Source: Pseudomonas benzenivorans (GTDB taxonomy: Bacteria; Pseudomonadota; Gammaproteobacteria; Pseudomonadales; Pseudomonadaceae). Taken from it: a stretch of 64,000 bases of DNA. The notes beneath the pieces were generated by a model, which was not told the DNA's origin, ran no database searches, and was given only the letters and a program-made list of their open reading frames with translations. The first letter of the stretch is position 1, and the number at the start of each line of letters is the position of its first letter. The stretch is from the NCBI RefSeq assembly GCF_024397895.1, contig NZ_CP073346.1, forward strand, positions 1,550,001 to 1,614,000, in the 5' to 3' direction. Both the position numbers and the translations under genes were made by a program. This document shows, one piece after another, positions 44,917 through 54,743 of this stretch.

Positions 44917-46160
44917 AGATCGCCATCATCGGCAGCGGCATCGCCGGGCTGACCAGCGCCTACCTGCTCAACCGTCGCCACGCCATCAGCCTGTTCGAGG
45001 CCGGCGACTGGCTCGGTGGCCACACCCATACCGTCGATGTGCGGGTCGATGGCCGCGACCACGCCATCGACACCGGCTTCATCGTGTTCAACGACTGGAC
45101 CTACCCCAACTTCATTCGCCTGCTCGAGCAGCTCGGCGTCGCCTACCGGCCCACCGAAATGAGCTTTTCGGTGCGCGACCCGCAGAGTGCTCTGGAGTAC
45201 AACGGCAACAGCCTCAACAGCCTGTTCGCCCAGCGCCGCAACCTGGTCTCGCCGACCTTCTGGGGCATGCTCCGCGACATCCTGCGCTTCAACCGCGAGG
45301 CCCTGGCCGACCTCCACGGCAACCGCATCGACGAACACACCACCCTCGGCCACTACCTGCAGCAGCGCGGTTACGGCAGTCGCTTCATCGAGCACTACGT
45401 CGTGCCCATGGGCGCGGCGATCTGGTCGATGTCCCTGGCCGAGATGCTCAACTTCCCACTGCAGTTCTTCGTGCGCTTCTTCAAGAACCACGGCCTGCTG
45501 TCGGTCAACGATCGTCCGCAGTGGCAGGTGATCGAAGGCGGCTCGCGCAGCTACGTGGCGCCGCTGAGCGCCCCCTTCGCCGAGCGCATCCGCCTGAACT
45601 GCCCGGTGCAGCGCGTCGAACGCGACGAACGGGGCGTGACCCTGCACAGCGCCGCCGGTCGCGAGCGCTTCGACAAGGTGGTGTTCGCCTGTCACAGCGA
45701 TCAGGCCTTGGCCCTGCTGGCCGAGCCGAGCCAGGCCGAGCGGGACATCCTCGGCGCCCTGCCCTATGCCGACAACGACGTGGTGCTGCACACCGACACC
45801 CGCCTGCTGCCGCGCCGGCGCCTGGCCTGGGCCAGCTGGAACTACCGCCTCGGCGGACCGAACGAGCAGCCGGCCGCGGTGACCTACAACATGAATATCC
45901 TGCAGGGCATCCGGAGCGATACCACCTTCTGCGTCAGCCTCAACCAGAGCGCGGCGATCGACCCGGACAAGATCCTCGGCCGCTACCGCTACGCCCATCC
46001 GCAATACAGCCTGGGCGGCGTGGCGGCGCAGGCACGCTGGGAGGAGCTGCTCGGCGCGCGCCACAGCTATTACTGCGGCGCCTACTGGGCCAACGGTTTC
46101 CACGAGGACGGGGTGGTCAGCGCCCTGCGCGTGGCCCGCGCCTTCGGTGAGGCGCTCTGA
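44913..46160 (+). CDS. FAD-dependent amine-oxidase-like protein (CFA-operon type)
   Basis: 415 aa. FAD motif IAIIGSGIAGLTSAYLLNRR at the N-terminus and GG-doublet ageing FEAGDWLGGHTHTVDV. The family (NAD(P)-binding, desaturase-like) is regularly found with DUF1365 and CFA-synthase genes, where it is thought to modify fatty-acyl chains. It overlaps its neighbours by 4 and 1 bases. Confidence 0.92.
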   Translation: MKIAIIGSGIAGLTSAYLLNRRHAISLFEAGDWLGGHTHTVDVRVDGRDHAIDTGFIVFNDWTYPNFIRLLEQLGVAYRPTEMSFSVRDPQSALEYNGNSLNSLFAQRRNLVSPTFWGMLRDILRFNREALADLHGNRIDEHTTLGHYLQQRGYGSRFIEHYVVPMGAAIWSMSLAEMLNFPLQFFVRFFKNHGLLSVNDRPQWQVIEGGSRSYVAPLSAPFAERIRLNCPVQRVERDERGVTLHSAAGRERFDKVVFACHSDQALALLAEPSQAERDILGALPYADNDVVLHTDTRLLPRRRLAWASWNYRLGGPNEQPAAVTYNMNILQGIRSDTTFCVSLNQSAAIDPDKILGRYRYAHPQYSLGGVAAQARWEELLGARHSYYCGAYWANGFHEDGVVSALRVARAFGEAL

Positions 46161-46960
46161 TGAACAGTGCGCTGTACAGCGGCTGGGTGCAGCACCGGCG
46201 CTTTGCGCCGCGCCATCACAGCTTCCGCTACCGCATGGGCCTGCTGTACCTGGACCTCGCCGAGCAGCAACAGGTGCTGGCGCTGTCGCCCCTGGCCGGC
46301 GCCGGGCGCTGGGCGCCCTTCGGTTTTCGCGAGACCGACTACCTGCCCGAGCTGACCGGCCAGGGCCTGGCCCTGATCGACGCGGTGCGCCAGCGGGTCG
46401 GCGAGGCCCTGGGCCGGGCGCCCCAGGGCGCCATTCGCCTGCTGACCCAGCCGCGCAGCTGGGGCCTGGCCTTCAACCCGGCGAGCTTCTTCTACTGCTT
46501 CGAAGCCGACGGACGTCTGGCGGCCATTCTCTGCGAGGTCAGCAACACCCCCTGGCACGAGCGCTATCACTACGTGCTGCCGGCACAGGGGGCGGGCCAC
46601 CAGCACTTCGCCGTGGCCAAGGCCTTCCACGTCTCGCCCTTCCTGCCCCGGGACCTGGAGTACCGCATGAGTTTCAGCCCGCCCGACCAGCGTCTGGGCA
46701 TCCACATGGCCGACTGGCAGGACCAGCTCAAGCTGTTCGACGCCAGCCTCAGCCTGCACCGCGAGCCCCTCAGCCGCGCCAGCCTGCACCGTTACCTGCT
46801 GCGCTTTCCCTGGATGACCGGCAAGACCCTCGTCGCCATCTACTGGCAGGCCCTGCGTCTGCTGCTCAAGCGCATTCCCCTGTTCACCCACCGGGCCGCG
46901 GACGACCGCTTCCGCACCGCCCGCGCGCCCGCGAAGGACCTCTCCCATGAAAAGTTCTAG
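46160..46960 (+). CDS. DUF1365-domain protein
   Basis: 266 aa with the DUF1365 pattern: LYSGWVQHRRFAPRHHSFRY at the N-terminus, NPASFFYCFEADGRLAAILC and FHVSPFLPRDLEYRMSF in the middle. No activity is known with certainty; it is tied to CFA-synthase homologues in alpha- and gamma-proteobacterial light and singlet-oxygen regulons. It overlaps the CFA-synthase gene by 14 bases. Confidence 0.92.
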   Translation: MNSALYSGWVQHRRFAPRHHSFRYRMGLLYLDLAEQQQVLALSPLAGAGRWAPFGFRETDYLPELTGQGLALIDAVRQRVGEALGRAPQGAIRLLTQPRSWGLAFNPASFFYCFEADGRLAAILCEVSNTPWHERYHYVLPAQGAGHQHFAVAKAFHVSPFLPRDLEYRMSFSPPDQRLGIHMADWQDQLKLFDASLSLHREPLSRASLHRYLLRFPWMTGKTLVAIYWQALRLLLKRIPLFTHRAADDRFRTARAPAKDLSHEKF

Positions 46961-48221
46961 CCCAACCACTGGCAAACGCTCCCGGGTCACCGACAAGGGC
47001 CTCGGCGCCGATCTGCTGCGCCGGGCCGTGCTGCGCCAACTGAGCCAGCTGCGCCACGGCCACCTGCTGATCATCGAAGGCGAGCAGCGCCTGGCGTTCG
47101 GCGATCCGCAGTCGAGCCTCAGCGCGCAGATCGAGGTGCTCGACGGCGCCGTCTGGGGCTTGGTCGCCGGCAACGGCTCGATCGGCTCGGGCGAGGCCTA
47201 CATCCACGGTTACTGGTGCACCCCGGACCTGACCGCGGTGATCCGCGTGTTCGTCAGCAACCTCGAGGTGCTGGATGCCATGGAGGGCGGCCTGGCGCGT
47301 CTGGGCCGGCCGCTGATCCAGGGCCTGCACTGGCTCAACCGCAATACCCGGCGCGGCGCGCGCAAGAACATCGCCGCCCACTACGATCTCGGTAACGAAC
47401 TGTTCGAGCAATTCCTCGATCCGACCATGATGTACTCCGCCGCCCAGTTCCAGCGGCCCGACGACAGCCTGGAGCAGGCCCAGCTGAACAAGCTCGAGCG
47501 CATCTGCCAGAAGCTGGCGCTGCGCCCCGGGGATCACCTGCTGGAGATCGGCACCGGCTGGGGCAGCATGGCCATCCATGCGGCGAGCCACTACGGCTGC
47601 CGGGTGACCACCACCACCCTGTCCCAGGAACAGTACGACTACACCGCCCGGCGCATCGCCGAGCAGGGTCTGGGCGAGCGCATCACCCTGCTGCTGGAGG
47701 ACTACCGCGACCTCGAGGGCCGCTACGACAAGCTGGTCTCGATCGAGATGATCGAGGCGGTCGGTCACCGCTTCCTGCCGACCTACTTCCAGCAATGCGC
47801 CAAGCTGCTCAAGGACGACGGGCTGATGCTGCTGCAGGCCATCACCATCCGCGACCAGCGCTACGAACAGGCGAAGAGCAGCGTCGACTTCATCCAGCGC
47901 TACATCTTCCCCGGCGGCGCCCTGCCCTCGCTGCACAAGATGCTGGAGATCGTCAGCAGCAAGACCGACCTGAACCTGCACCACATGGAGGACTTCGGCC
48001 TGCACTACGCGCGCACCCTGCGCCTGTGGCATGACCAGCTGCGGCTGGCGCGGCACAAGCTGGAACAGCTCGGCTACGACGAGCACTTCTATCGCCTGTG
48101 GGAGTTCTACCTGTGCTATTGCGAGGGCGGCTTCATCGAGCGCACCATCGGCACCGCACAACTGCTGCTGGCCAAGCCGGCGGCGCGACCGCAACCGCTA
48201 CTCGGACGTCTGGATGCCTAA
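46947..48221 (+). CDS. Cyclopropane-fatty-acyl-phospholipid synthase family methyltransferase
   Basis: 424 aa, SAM-dependent. The SAM site is LLEIGTGWGSMAIHAASHYG, the family core NIAAHYDLGNELFEQFLDPT and MMYSAAQF, and the conserved late segment VDFIQRYIFPGGALPS. It could form cyclopropane or methylated (furan-precursor) acyl chains; the linked amine-oxidase-like, SDR and DUF1365 genes favour a specialised lipid rather than housekeeping CFA. Confidence 0.93.
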   Translation: MKSSSPTTGKRSRVTDKGLGADLLRRAVLRQLSQLRHGHLLIIEGEQRLAFGDPQSSLSAQIEVLDGAVWGLVAGNGSIGSGEAYIHGYWCTPDLTAVIRVFVSNLEVLDAMEGGLARLGRPLIQGLHWLNRNTRRGARKNIAAHYDLGNELFEQFLDPTMMYSAAQFQRPDDSLEQAQLNKLERICQKLALRPGDHLLEIGTGWGSMAIHAASHYGCRVTTTTLSQEQYDYTARRIAEQGLGERITLLLEDYRDLEGRYDKLVSIEMIEAVGHRFLPTYFQQCAKLLKDDGLMLLQAITIRDQRYEQAKSSVDFIQRYIFPGGALPSLHKMLEIVSSKTDLNLHHMEDFGLHYARTLRLWHDQLRLARHKLEQLGYDEHFYRLWEFYLCYCEGGFIERTIGTAQLLLAKPAARPQPLLGRLDA

Positions 48222-48738
48222 ACTGATCGCTAACGCGCTGCTGTTCCAGCTCGGCTGGCTGGCCTGTGTACTGGGCGGCGGCCCCTGGTTGCTGCTGGTC
48301 GGCGCCGTGCTCGCGGTGCACCTGCTGTGGATCAGCAGCTGGGCGGCCGAGGGCAAACTGCTGCTCAGCGTGTTTCTCGCCGGCAGCGCCCTGGACAGTT
48401 TCCTGCTCAACCTCGGGGTCTTCGACTTCGGCGAGCCACGCACCCTGATTCCGCTGTGGCTGGCACTGCTCTGGCTGCTGCTGGCCACCACCCTCAACCA
48501 TTGCCTGGCCTGGACCGCGCAGCCCTGGTGGCGGGGCAGCCTGCTCGGCGCGGTCGGCGGACCGCTGTCCTACTACGCCGGCGCCCAGCTGGCCGGCGTC
48601 GGACTGCCCTATGGCACCTGGCCGACCCTGGCCCTGCTGGCCATGATCTGGGCGCTGGTCATGCCCGTACTGCACGGCTTCGCCCGGCTCTACCGCAGCC
48701 AGTACGAGCAGACGAAGCGCGCGCGCCGGTCGGCCTGA
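48214..48738 (+). CDS. DUF2878 membrane protein
   Basis: 174 aa, nearly all hydrophobic, about five membrane helices (LLFQLGWLACVLGGGPWLLL, LSVFLAGSALDSFLLNLGVF and others). It matches DUF2878, a family seen at the end of CFA/DUF1365 operons. Overlaps the CFA-synthase gene by 8 bases. Role unknown, possibly in membrane delivery of the modified lipid. Confidence 0.88.
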   Translation: MPKLIANALLFQLGWLACVLGGGPWLLLVGAVLAVHLLWISSWAAEGKLLLSVFLAGSALDSFLLNLGVFDFGEPRTLIPLWLALLWLLLATTLNHCLAWTAQPWWRGSLLGAVGGPLSYYAGAQLAGVGLPYGTWPTLALLAMIWALVMPVLHGFARLYRSQYEQTKRARRSA

Positions 48739-48775
48739 GCCCCGCAGCACGCCTGGCAGGCGTACACTGCAGCCC

Positions 48776-49093
48776 ATGAGCCATCTCCCGCCCATCGCCC
48801 ACACCCAACTGCCCGACGAGCCGGCCGTCAGCTGCTCCAACTGCGCCGCCTGCTGCTGCCAGCTGGAGGTCATGCTGATCAGCGACACCGGCGTACCGCA
48901 GCGCTTCATCGGCACCGACGCCTGGGGCGGCGAGGTGATGCGCCGCCTCGACGACGGCTGGTGCGCGGCGCTGGATCGCGACAGCATGCGCTGCACCATC
49001 TATGAACAGCGCCCGCTGATCTGCCGCGAGTTCGAGATGGGCTCGGCCGAATGCCTGGACGAGCGCCGTGGCATGGCTGGCATCTATCGCTGA
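48776..49093 (+). CDS. YkgJ-family cysteine-cluster protein
   Basis: 105 aa. A cysteine-rich metal- or cluster-binding pattern is seen: SCSNCAACCCQLEVML near residues 18-33, MRCTIYEQRPLICREFEMG near 70-88 and a last Cys at AECL. It probably binds Zn or Fe-S; function unknown. It follows DUF2878 after 37 bases and is the last gene before the terminator. Confidence 0.88.
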   Translation: MSHLPPIAHTQLPDEPAVSCSNCAACCCQLEVMLISDTGVPQRFIGTDAWGGEVMRRLDDGWCAALDRDSMRCTIYEQRPLICREFEMGSAECLDERRGMAGIYR

Positions 49094-49111
49094 ATCATCC
49101 TGCGGAAACAA

Positions 49112-49137
49112 AAAACCGGGCCATTGCCCGGTTTTTT
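49112..49137. terminator. Bidirectional terminator between the YkgJ-like gene and pagL
   Basis: AAAACCGGGC (49112-49121), loop CATT, GCCCGGTTTT (49126-49135), symmetric with A's before and T's after; it serves both converging transcripts. Confidence 0.92.
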
Positions 49138-49153
49138 ACGCTCTGACGCCGCC

Positions 49154-49669
49154 TTAGAAGCTCAGGCGGTAATGCAGGGTATAGGCCTCGATGCCGTTGT
49201 TCGGCTCCTTGAGCCCGGCATTGGAGTAGTGCCACGCGCGCAGGCCGATCTCCTGGTCGGCGAAGCGCAGGCCCACACCGAGGCGGTCCTCGAACTGGAA
49301 GGACGAGCCCAGCTTGCTGCCTTCCAGCTCGGTGCTGGAGAAGAAGGCCACGCCGACACCGGCCTCGATATAGGGCCGCACGCTGTCGCCGGCGAACTCG
49401 TAGACCAGCACCGGGGAGAAGGACAGGCTGTGGTTGCTCGCCGACTCATCGCCTTGCCAGTAGGTGTAGCCGGCATCCCAGTAGCCGCCGAGGTGGCCGG
49501 TGTCGCTGTCCAGCCAGCGCCGGTTGAAATCGAACTGGGTGCCCAGGCGGTAGACCATGGTCGACTCGTCGGTGCTGCCCACGGAGAAGGTCACATCGGC
49601 CGCCTGCGCCGACACCACTGGCCCCATGGTCACGGCTGCAAGGGCAGCCAAAGCGAACAACTTCTTCAT
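49154..49669 (-). CDS. pagL: Lipid A 3-O-deacylase
   Basis: 171 aa outer-membrane beta-barrel enzyme that removes the 3-O acyl chain from lipid A, lowering its immune recognition. A signal peptide ends near ...SAQA at residue 23. The catalytic residues keep the family spacing: H147 and S149 in WHYSNAG and E161 in GIEAY. Alternating aromatic/hydrophobic strands and a terminal Phe fit a barrel. It stands alone between a terminator and murI. Confidence 0.94.
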   Translation of the reverse strand: MKKLFALAALAAVTMGPVVSAQAADVTFSVGSTDESTMVYRLGTQFDFNRRWLDSDTGHLGGYWDAGYTYWQGDESASNHSLSFSPVLVYEFAGDSVRPYIEAGVGVAFFSSTELEGSKLGSSFQFEDRLGVGLRFADQEIGLRAWHYSNAGLKEPNNGIEAYTLHYRLSF

Positions 49670-49789
49670 TGGAAATATCCTTTTATTGCCAGGCCACGGG
49701 AGCGCCCCCGTGCAGTCACCTGAAAGTATCGAAGCCTTCGTTATAAATACAAGCAGACATATGCATAACAGCAGCCCGCTGCGCCGCTG

Positions 49790-50578
49790 TCAAAGCCGCT
49801 GCACCGACGCCGCCTCGCCCCACAGCAGCGGCAACACCGCCTGCATCTGCCCGGGGTCACCACTGCTCCAGAATCGTCCGGCCGCGGCCTCGCCATCAGC
49901 CAGCAGCTGCTGCTCGGCGAGGCGCCGCTGCAGCTGCCGGGCCACCGCCGCGCCGGTGTCGACCAGGCTGACCGAGGCCGGCAGCAGCTCACGCAACAGC
50001 GGCCTGATAAAGGGGTAATGGGTGCACCCGAGGATCATCGTATCGCAGCCCTCGGCCAGCAACGGCGCGACGAAGCCCTGGAGCAGCTCGCGGGTCGCCG
50101 CGCCGTCCAGGTCGCCGGCCTCGATGCGTTCCACCAGTCCCGGACAGGGCTGCGTCACCACCCGCACGTCGCTGGCGAAGCGGTCGAGCAGCGCGGCGAA
50201 CTTGGCGCTCTTCAGGGTGCCGGTGGTGGCCAGCACGCCGACCACGCCGGAGCGGGTCGCCGCCGCGGCGGGCTTGACCGCCGGCTCCATGCCGATGATC
50301 GGCAACTGCGGGTACAACTCGCGCAGCTCGGCGACGCCAGCCACCGTGGCGGTGTTGCAGGCCAGCACCAGCGCCTTGGCGCCCTGGCCGAGGAGGAACT
50401 CGGCGATGAGACGGCAGCGCTCGCGAATGAACTCCGGGCTCTTCTCGCCGTAGGGCACATGCCCGCTGTCGGCCACATAGAGCAGCGACTCGGCCGGCAA
50501 CAGGGCACGGATCTCGCGCAGCACCGACAGGCCGCCGACGCCGGAATCGAATACCCCGACCGGCGCGCTATTGCCCAT
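49790..50578 (-). CDS. murI: Glutamate racemase
   Basis: 262 aa. Makes D-glutamate for peptidoglycan. [14 protein letters not shown] near the N-terminus carries the substrate Asp and Ser; the two catalytic cysteines lie in [10 protein letters not shown] and LGCTHYPF. The ATG at 50578 lies inside the end of moeB (11-base overlap); the frame extends upstream through moeB without conservation. It is the last gene of the hemA-prfA-prmC-moeB-murI operon. Confidence 0.96.
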   Translation of the reverse strand: MGNSAPVGVFDSGVGGLSVLREIRALLPAESLLYVADSGHVPYGEKSPEFIRERCRLIAEFLLGQGAKALVLACNTATVAGVAELRELYPQLPIIGMEPAVKPAAAATRSGVVGVLATTGTLKSAKFAALLDRFASDVRVVTQPCPGLVERIEAGDLDGAATRELLQGFVAPLLAEGCDTMILGCTHYPFIRPLLRELLPASVSLVDTGAAVARQLQRRLAEQQLLADGEAAAGRFWSSGDPGQMQAVLPLLWGEAASVQRL

Positions 50579-51341
50579 GGCCGGCGCCACAGACGCTGCA
50601 GGCCGGGTCACGCTTGACCCGCAACTCGCGAAAGCGCGACCCCAGGGCATCGACCAGCAGCAACCGACCGATCAGTGGCTCGCCGAAGCCGGCCAGCAGC
50701 TTCAGCGCCTCCAGCGCCTGCAGACTGCCGACCAGGCCCACCAGCGGACCGACCACCCCGGCCTCGCTGCAGGTCAGCTCGGCCTCGCTGCCATGGCCGT
50801 ACAGGCAGTGGTAGCAGGGGCTGTCGGCGCGGCGCGGATCGAACACCGACAGCTGTCCCTCAAGGCGGATCGCCGCGCCGCTGACCAGCGGCTTGCGCGC
50901 GGCGACGCAGGCGGCGTTGACCGCTTCGCGGGTGCCAAAGTTGTCGCAGCAATCGAGCACCAGGTCCACCGCCGCCACCGCTGCGGCCAGCGAGTCGGCA
51001 TCCAGGGCCGTGCGGTGCGCCTGCAGGCGCACCTGGGGATTGAGCGCCGCCAGTCGCGCCATGGCCGAGTCGACCTTGCCCTGGCCGATGCTCTCACTGT
51101 CGTGAACGATCTGCCGCTGCAGGTTGGTCAGGTCCACCGTGTCGAAATCCGCCAGGTGCAGCTCGCCGACGCCGGCCGCCGCCAGGTACAGCGCGACCGG
51201 CGAGCCGAGGCCGCCGAGACCGACGATCAGCACGCGGCTGTGCTTGAGGCGCAGCTGGCCCTCGACATCGATCTGCGCAAGGAGAATCTGCCGGCTGTAG
51301 CGCAGCAGTTCGTCATCGTTCAGCGTGCTCTGCTCATTCAT
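50568..51341 (-). CDS. moeB: Molybdopterin-synthase adenylyltransferase (MoeB/ThiF/HesA family)
   Basis: 257 aa. Adenylates the C-terminal Gly of MoaD for molybdopterin synthesis. The nucleotide-binding motif is [20 protein letters not shown] and the Zn site is two Cys pairs, PCYHCLYG and ACSVCGAG. The start at 51341 overlaps prmC by 8 bases. An E1-like partner of ThiS or of a sulfur-relay protein is the alternative role. Confidence 0.94.
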   Translation of the reverse strand: MNEQSTLNDDELLRYSRQILLAQIDVEGQLRLKHSRVLIVGLGGLGSPVALYLAAAGVGELHLADFDTVDLTNLQRQIVHDSESIGQGKVDSAMARLAALNPQVRLQAHRTALDADSLAAAVAAVDLVLDCCDNFGTREAVNAACVAARKPLVSGAAIRLEGQLSVFDPRRADSPCYHCLYGHGSEAELTCSEAGVVGPLVGLVGSLQALEALKLLAGFGEPLIGRLLLVDALGSRFRELRVKRDPACSVCGAGHGQ

Positions 51342-52167
51342 GGTGAAACCGTCCCAGACTGATGCGTTCGTGGTCCGCCAGATCGCGCCGGCTCTGCACC
51401 TCGGCGAAACCGCGGGCCGCCAGCAGGTCGCGCACCGCCACGGCCTGCTCGAAGCCATGCTCGAGCAGCAGCCACCCCCCCGCCTGCAGGTGCTCCGGTG
51501 CCTGCGCGACGATCAGGCGGATATCGTCCAGGCCGTCGGCGCCGGCGACCAGCGCGCTGCTCGGCTCGAAGCGCAGATCCCCCTCGGTTAGATGATGGTC
51601 GTCGGCGGCGATATAGGGTGGATTGCTGACGATCAGCGCGTAGCGGCGAGCACCCAGGGCGGCGAACCAGTGGCTGTGGATAAACTCGGCATTGGTCAGC
51701 TTCAGCCGCGCGCGATTGCGTTCGGCCAGGGCCACCGCCTCCGCCACCCGGTCGACCCCGGTGAGCCGCCAGGCCGGCCGCTCGGCCGCCAGGGCCAGGG
51801 CGATCGCGCCGCTGCCGGTACCGAGGTCGAGCAGGCTCGCCGGGGTCGCCGGCAGCAACGCCAGGGCAGTCTCCACCAGCAGCTCGGTGTCCGGGCGGGG
51901 AATCAGGGTATGCGGCGCCACTTCCAGGTCCAGGCTCCAGAAGCCCTGCTGACCGAGGATATAGGCCACCGGCTCGCCGCCCCGGCGGCGCACCAGGTCG
52001 GCGAGGAAACGGGCGGCCTGGGCGGCTTCCACCTCGCGCTCCGGCCAGGTGTGCAGGTAGCTGCGCGACTTGCCTAGGGCGTGGGCGAGCAATAGCTCGG
52101 CGTCCAGCCGCGGGGTCGGCGAGTCGGGCAGTTCGGCGGCGCTCAGTAGGGATTCGATGCTGGCCAT
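51334..52167 (-). CDS. prmC: Release-factor glutamine methyltransferase
   Basis: 277 aa. Methylates the Gln of the GGQ motif in RF1 and RF2. The SAM site is LLDLGTGSGAIALALAAERP and the catalytic loop is IVSNPPYIAADD. It lies 31 bases downstream of its substrate gene prfA, the usual arrangement. Confidence 0.96.
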   Translation of the reverse strand: MASIESLLSAAELPDSPTPRLDAELLLAHALGKSRSYLHTWPEREVEAAQAARFLADLVRRRGGEPVAYILGQQGFWSLDLEVAPHTLIPRPDTELLVETALALLPATPASLLDLGTGSGAIALALAAERPAWRLTGVDRVAEAVALAERNRARLKLTNAEFIHSHWFAALGARRYALIVSNPPYIAADDHHLTEGDLRFEPSSALVAGADGLDDIRLIVAQAPEHLQAGGWLLLEHGFEQAVAVRDLLAARGFAEVQSRRDLADHERISLGRFHHE

Positions 52168-52198
52168 GGTCAGAGTTCCTGGCGGGCAAGGGCCGCCA

Positions 52199-53281
52199 TC
52201 AATCGCCCAGGGCGGCCAGCTGGTCGGCCTGGTACTCGGCGAGCAGGGGTTCGATCACCGCCTCGACGCCGCCGGACATCACTTCGGCCAGGGAATACAG
52301 GGTCAGGTTGATGCGGTGATCGGTGACCCGGCCCTGGGGGAAGTTGTAGGTGCGGATGCGCTCGGAGCGGTCGCCGGAGCCGACCAGCAGCTTGCGCGTG
52401 TCGGAAATCTCCTTGTGCGCCGCCGCTTCCTGCTGGTCCTTGAGCTTGGCGCCCAGCCAGGCCATGGCCTTGGCGCGGTTCTTGTGCTGCGAGCGCTCTT
52501 CCTGACATTCGACCACGATGCCGGTGGGGATGTGGGTGATGCGGATCGCCGAGTCGGTGGTGTTGACGTGCTGGCCGCCGGCGCCGGAGCTGCGGTAGGT
52601 GTCCACCCGCAGGTCCGCCGGGTTGATCTCGATGGCCGCCTGTTCGTCCGGCTCCGGCAGCACCGCCACGGTACAGGCGGATGTATGGATCCGGCCCTGG
52701 GATTCGGTCTCCGGCACGCGCTGCACGCGGTGGGCACCGGACTCGAATTTCAGCTTGGCGTAGACGTTATCCCCCTCGACCCGGGCGATCACCTCCTTGA
52801 AGCCGCCATGCTCGCCCTCGTTGGCCGACAGCACCTCGACCCGCCAGCCCTGCTTCTCGGCATAGCGCGAGTACATGCGGAACAGGTCGCCGGAGAAGAT
52901 CGCCGCCTCGTCGCCGCCCGTGCCGGCACGCACCTCGAGGTAGACGTTGCGCCCGTCGTTGGGGTCCTTGGGCAGCAGCATGCGCTGCAAGTGGTCTTCC
53001 AGCTCGATCAGCCGGGCCTTGGCCTGGGTGACTTCCTCCTCGGCCATCTCGCGCAGGTCCGGGTCGCTGTCCTTGAGCAGCGCCTGGGCGCCCTCGAGAT
53101 CGCCCTGCACCTTGCAGAACTCGCGAAACCCCAGGATCACCGGCTCGATCTCGGCGTATTCCTTGGAGTAGGCACGGAACTGGCTCTGTTTGCTGATCAC
53201 CTCGGCATCGCCGAGCAGCGCGGTCAGTTCTTCGAAACGGTCCTGCAACAGGTCGAGTTTGTTGATCAGTGAAGCTTTCAT
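52199..53281 (-). CDS. prfA: Peptide chain release factor 1
   Basis: 360 aa. Terminates translation at UAA and UAG. The GGQ motif is in [17 protein letters not shown]; the stop-codon recognition motif region is at residues about 183-195 and the N-terminal coiled domain starts [18 protein letters not shown]. The ATG at 53281 overlaps the hemA stop (TGATG). A GTG one codon upstream is possible but less likely. Confidence 0.97.
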   Translation of the reverse strand: MKASLINKLDLLQDRFEELTALLGDAEVISKQSQFRAYSKEYAEIEPVILGFREFCKVQGDLEGAQALLKDSDPDLREMAEEEVTQAKARLIELEDHLQRMLLPKDPNDGRNVYLEVRAGTGGDEAAIFSGDLFRMYSRYAEKQGWRVEVLSANEGEHGGFKEVIARVEGDNVYAKLKFESGAHRVQRVPETESQGRIHTSACTVAVLPEPDEQAAIEINPADLRVDTYRSSGAGGQHVNTTDSAIRITHIPTGIVVECQEERSQHKNRAKAMAWLGAKLKDQQEAAAHKEISDTRKLLVGSGDRSERIRTYNFPQGRVTDHRINLTLYSLAEVMSGGVEAVIEPLLAEYQADQLAALGD

Positions 53282-54558
53282 CACAGGCCTTTATCGGACG
53301 GCACGCCCTCGTCGAGGGCAAAGAGTTCCTGGGCCACGGCCAGCGCATCGATGCGGCCGTCGGCGGAGAGTTTCTTCAGCTGCACGCTGGGCGCATGCAG
53401 CAGCTTGTTGGTCAGCCCGCGGGCCAGCTGCGCCAGCGCCTCGTCGGCGGAAACGCCGCGGGCCAGCAGGCGCTGCGCCTTGGTCAGCTCCTCGTCGCGC
53501 AGGCGCTCGGCCTGCTGGCGATAGGACCTGAGCACATCCACCGCGGCCAGCTCGCGCAGGCGCAGCATGAACTCCTCGGCACCGGCGCTGACCAGCTCCT
53601 CGGCGGCCTGGGCGGCACCCTGGCGGCTCTTGAGGTTTTCCGCGATGACCTCGTGCAGGTCATCGACGGTATAGAGGTAGACGTCGTCCAGCTTGCCGAC
53701 CTGGGGTTCGATGTCACGCGGCACGGCGATATCGACCATGAAGATCGGCTTGTGCTTGCGTCGTTTCAGCGCGCTTTCCACCGCGCCCTTGCCAAGAATC
53801 GGCAGCTGGCTGGCCGTGGAGCTGATGACGATGTCGCTGCTCACCAGCACCTCGGGGATGTCCGACAGCAGCACCGCGTGGGCGCCGAACTGCTCGGCCA
53901 GGCTGCTGGCCCGCTCCAGGGTGCGGTTGGCCACGACGATGCGCTTGACGCCCTGCTCGTAGAGGTGGCGGGCGACCAGGGTGATGGTTTCACCGGCGCC
54001 GATCAGCAGCGCCTGGCTGTCGTGCAGGTCGCTGAAGATCTGCTTGGCCAGGCTGACGGCGGCGAAGGCCACCGACACCGGGTTCTCGCCGATCGCGGTG
54101 TCGGTGCGCACCTGCTTGGCGGTGCTGAAGGTGGCCTGAAACAGCCGTCCCAGCAAAGGCCCCAGGGTGCCGGCCTCGCGGGCCACGGCGTAGGCCGACT
54201 TCATCTGGCCGAGGATCTGCGGCTCGCCGAGCACCATGGAGTCCAGACCGGAGGCCACCCGCATCATGTGACGCACCGCCGCATCGTCCTGATGCACGTA
54301 GGCGCAGGCGCGCAGGTCATCCAGGCTGAGCTGGTGAAATTCGGCCAGCCAGGCCAGCACCGTGTCGGCCGCCAGGCTGTCCTGCTCGAGGTACAGCTCG
54401 CTGCGGTTGCAGGTCGAGAGGATCGCCGCCTCGCGACTGGCCGTGCGCAGGCACAGCTGCTGCAGGGCCTCAACCAACTGCTCGGGGGTGAAGGCCACGC
54501 GTTCGCGGACGTCCACCGAGGCGGTTTTGTGGTTGATGCCGAGGGCGATGAAGGCCAT
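53281..54558 (-). CDS. hemA: Glutamyl-tRNA reductase
   Basis: 425 aa. Reduces glutamyl-tRNA to glutamate-1-semialdehyde, the first step of tetrapyrrole synthesis. The catalytic Cys50 lies in [12 protein letters not shown] and the NADPH site in [20 protein letters not shown]; a C-terminal dimerisation helix bundle follows. The ATG at 54558 gives the standard [13 protein letters not shown]. It heads the operon with prfA, prmC, moeB and murI, and diverges from the TPR gene. Confidence 0.97.
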   Translation of the reverse strand: MAFIALGINHKTASVDVRERVAFTPEQLVEALQQLCLRTASREAAILSTCNRSELYLEQDSLAADTVLAWLAEFHQLSLDDLRACAYVHQDDAAVRHMMRVASGLDSMVLGEPQILGQMKSAYAVAREAGTLGPLLGRLFQATFSTAKQVRTDTAIGENPVSVAFAAVSLAKQIFSDLHDSQALLIGAGETITLVARHLYEQGVKRIVVANRTLERASSLAEQFGAHAVLLSDIPEVLVSSDIVISSTASQLPILGKGAVESALKRRKHKPIFMVDIAVPRDIEPQVGKLDDVYLYTVDDLHEVIAENLKSRQGAAQAAEELVSAGAEEFMLRLRELAAVDVLRSYRQQAERLRDEELTKAQRLLARGVSADEALAQLARGLTNKLLHAPSVQLKKLSADGRIDALAVAQELFALDEGVPSDKGL

Positions 54559-54743
54559 GCAAGGTCGCTGACAATAGAGGGAAGCGCGCAATTGTCCTAC
54601 TTCGCCGGAGCGAGAACAACCACCGCCGGCCATTGTCACAGTCAGGCGTACCCAGCGCCGCAGCGCCTTGATGCGTGCCCCATGGGCTTGCCCAACGGCT
54701 TGTGTCATGATGCCCCGACCGCAGGTTAGTCGTCTTTGCCCCT

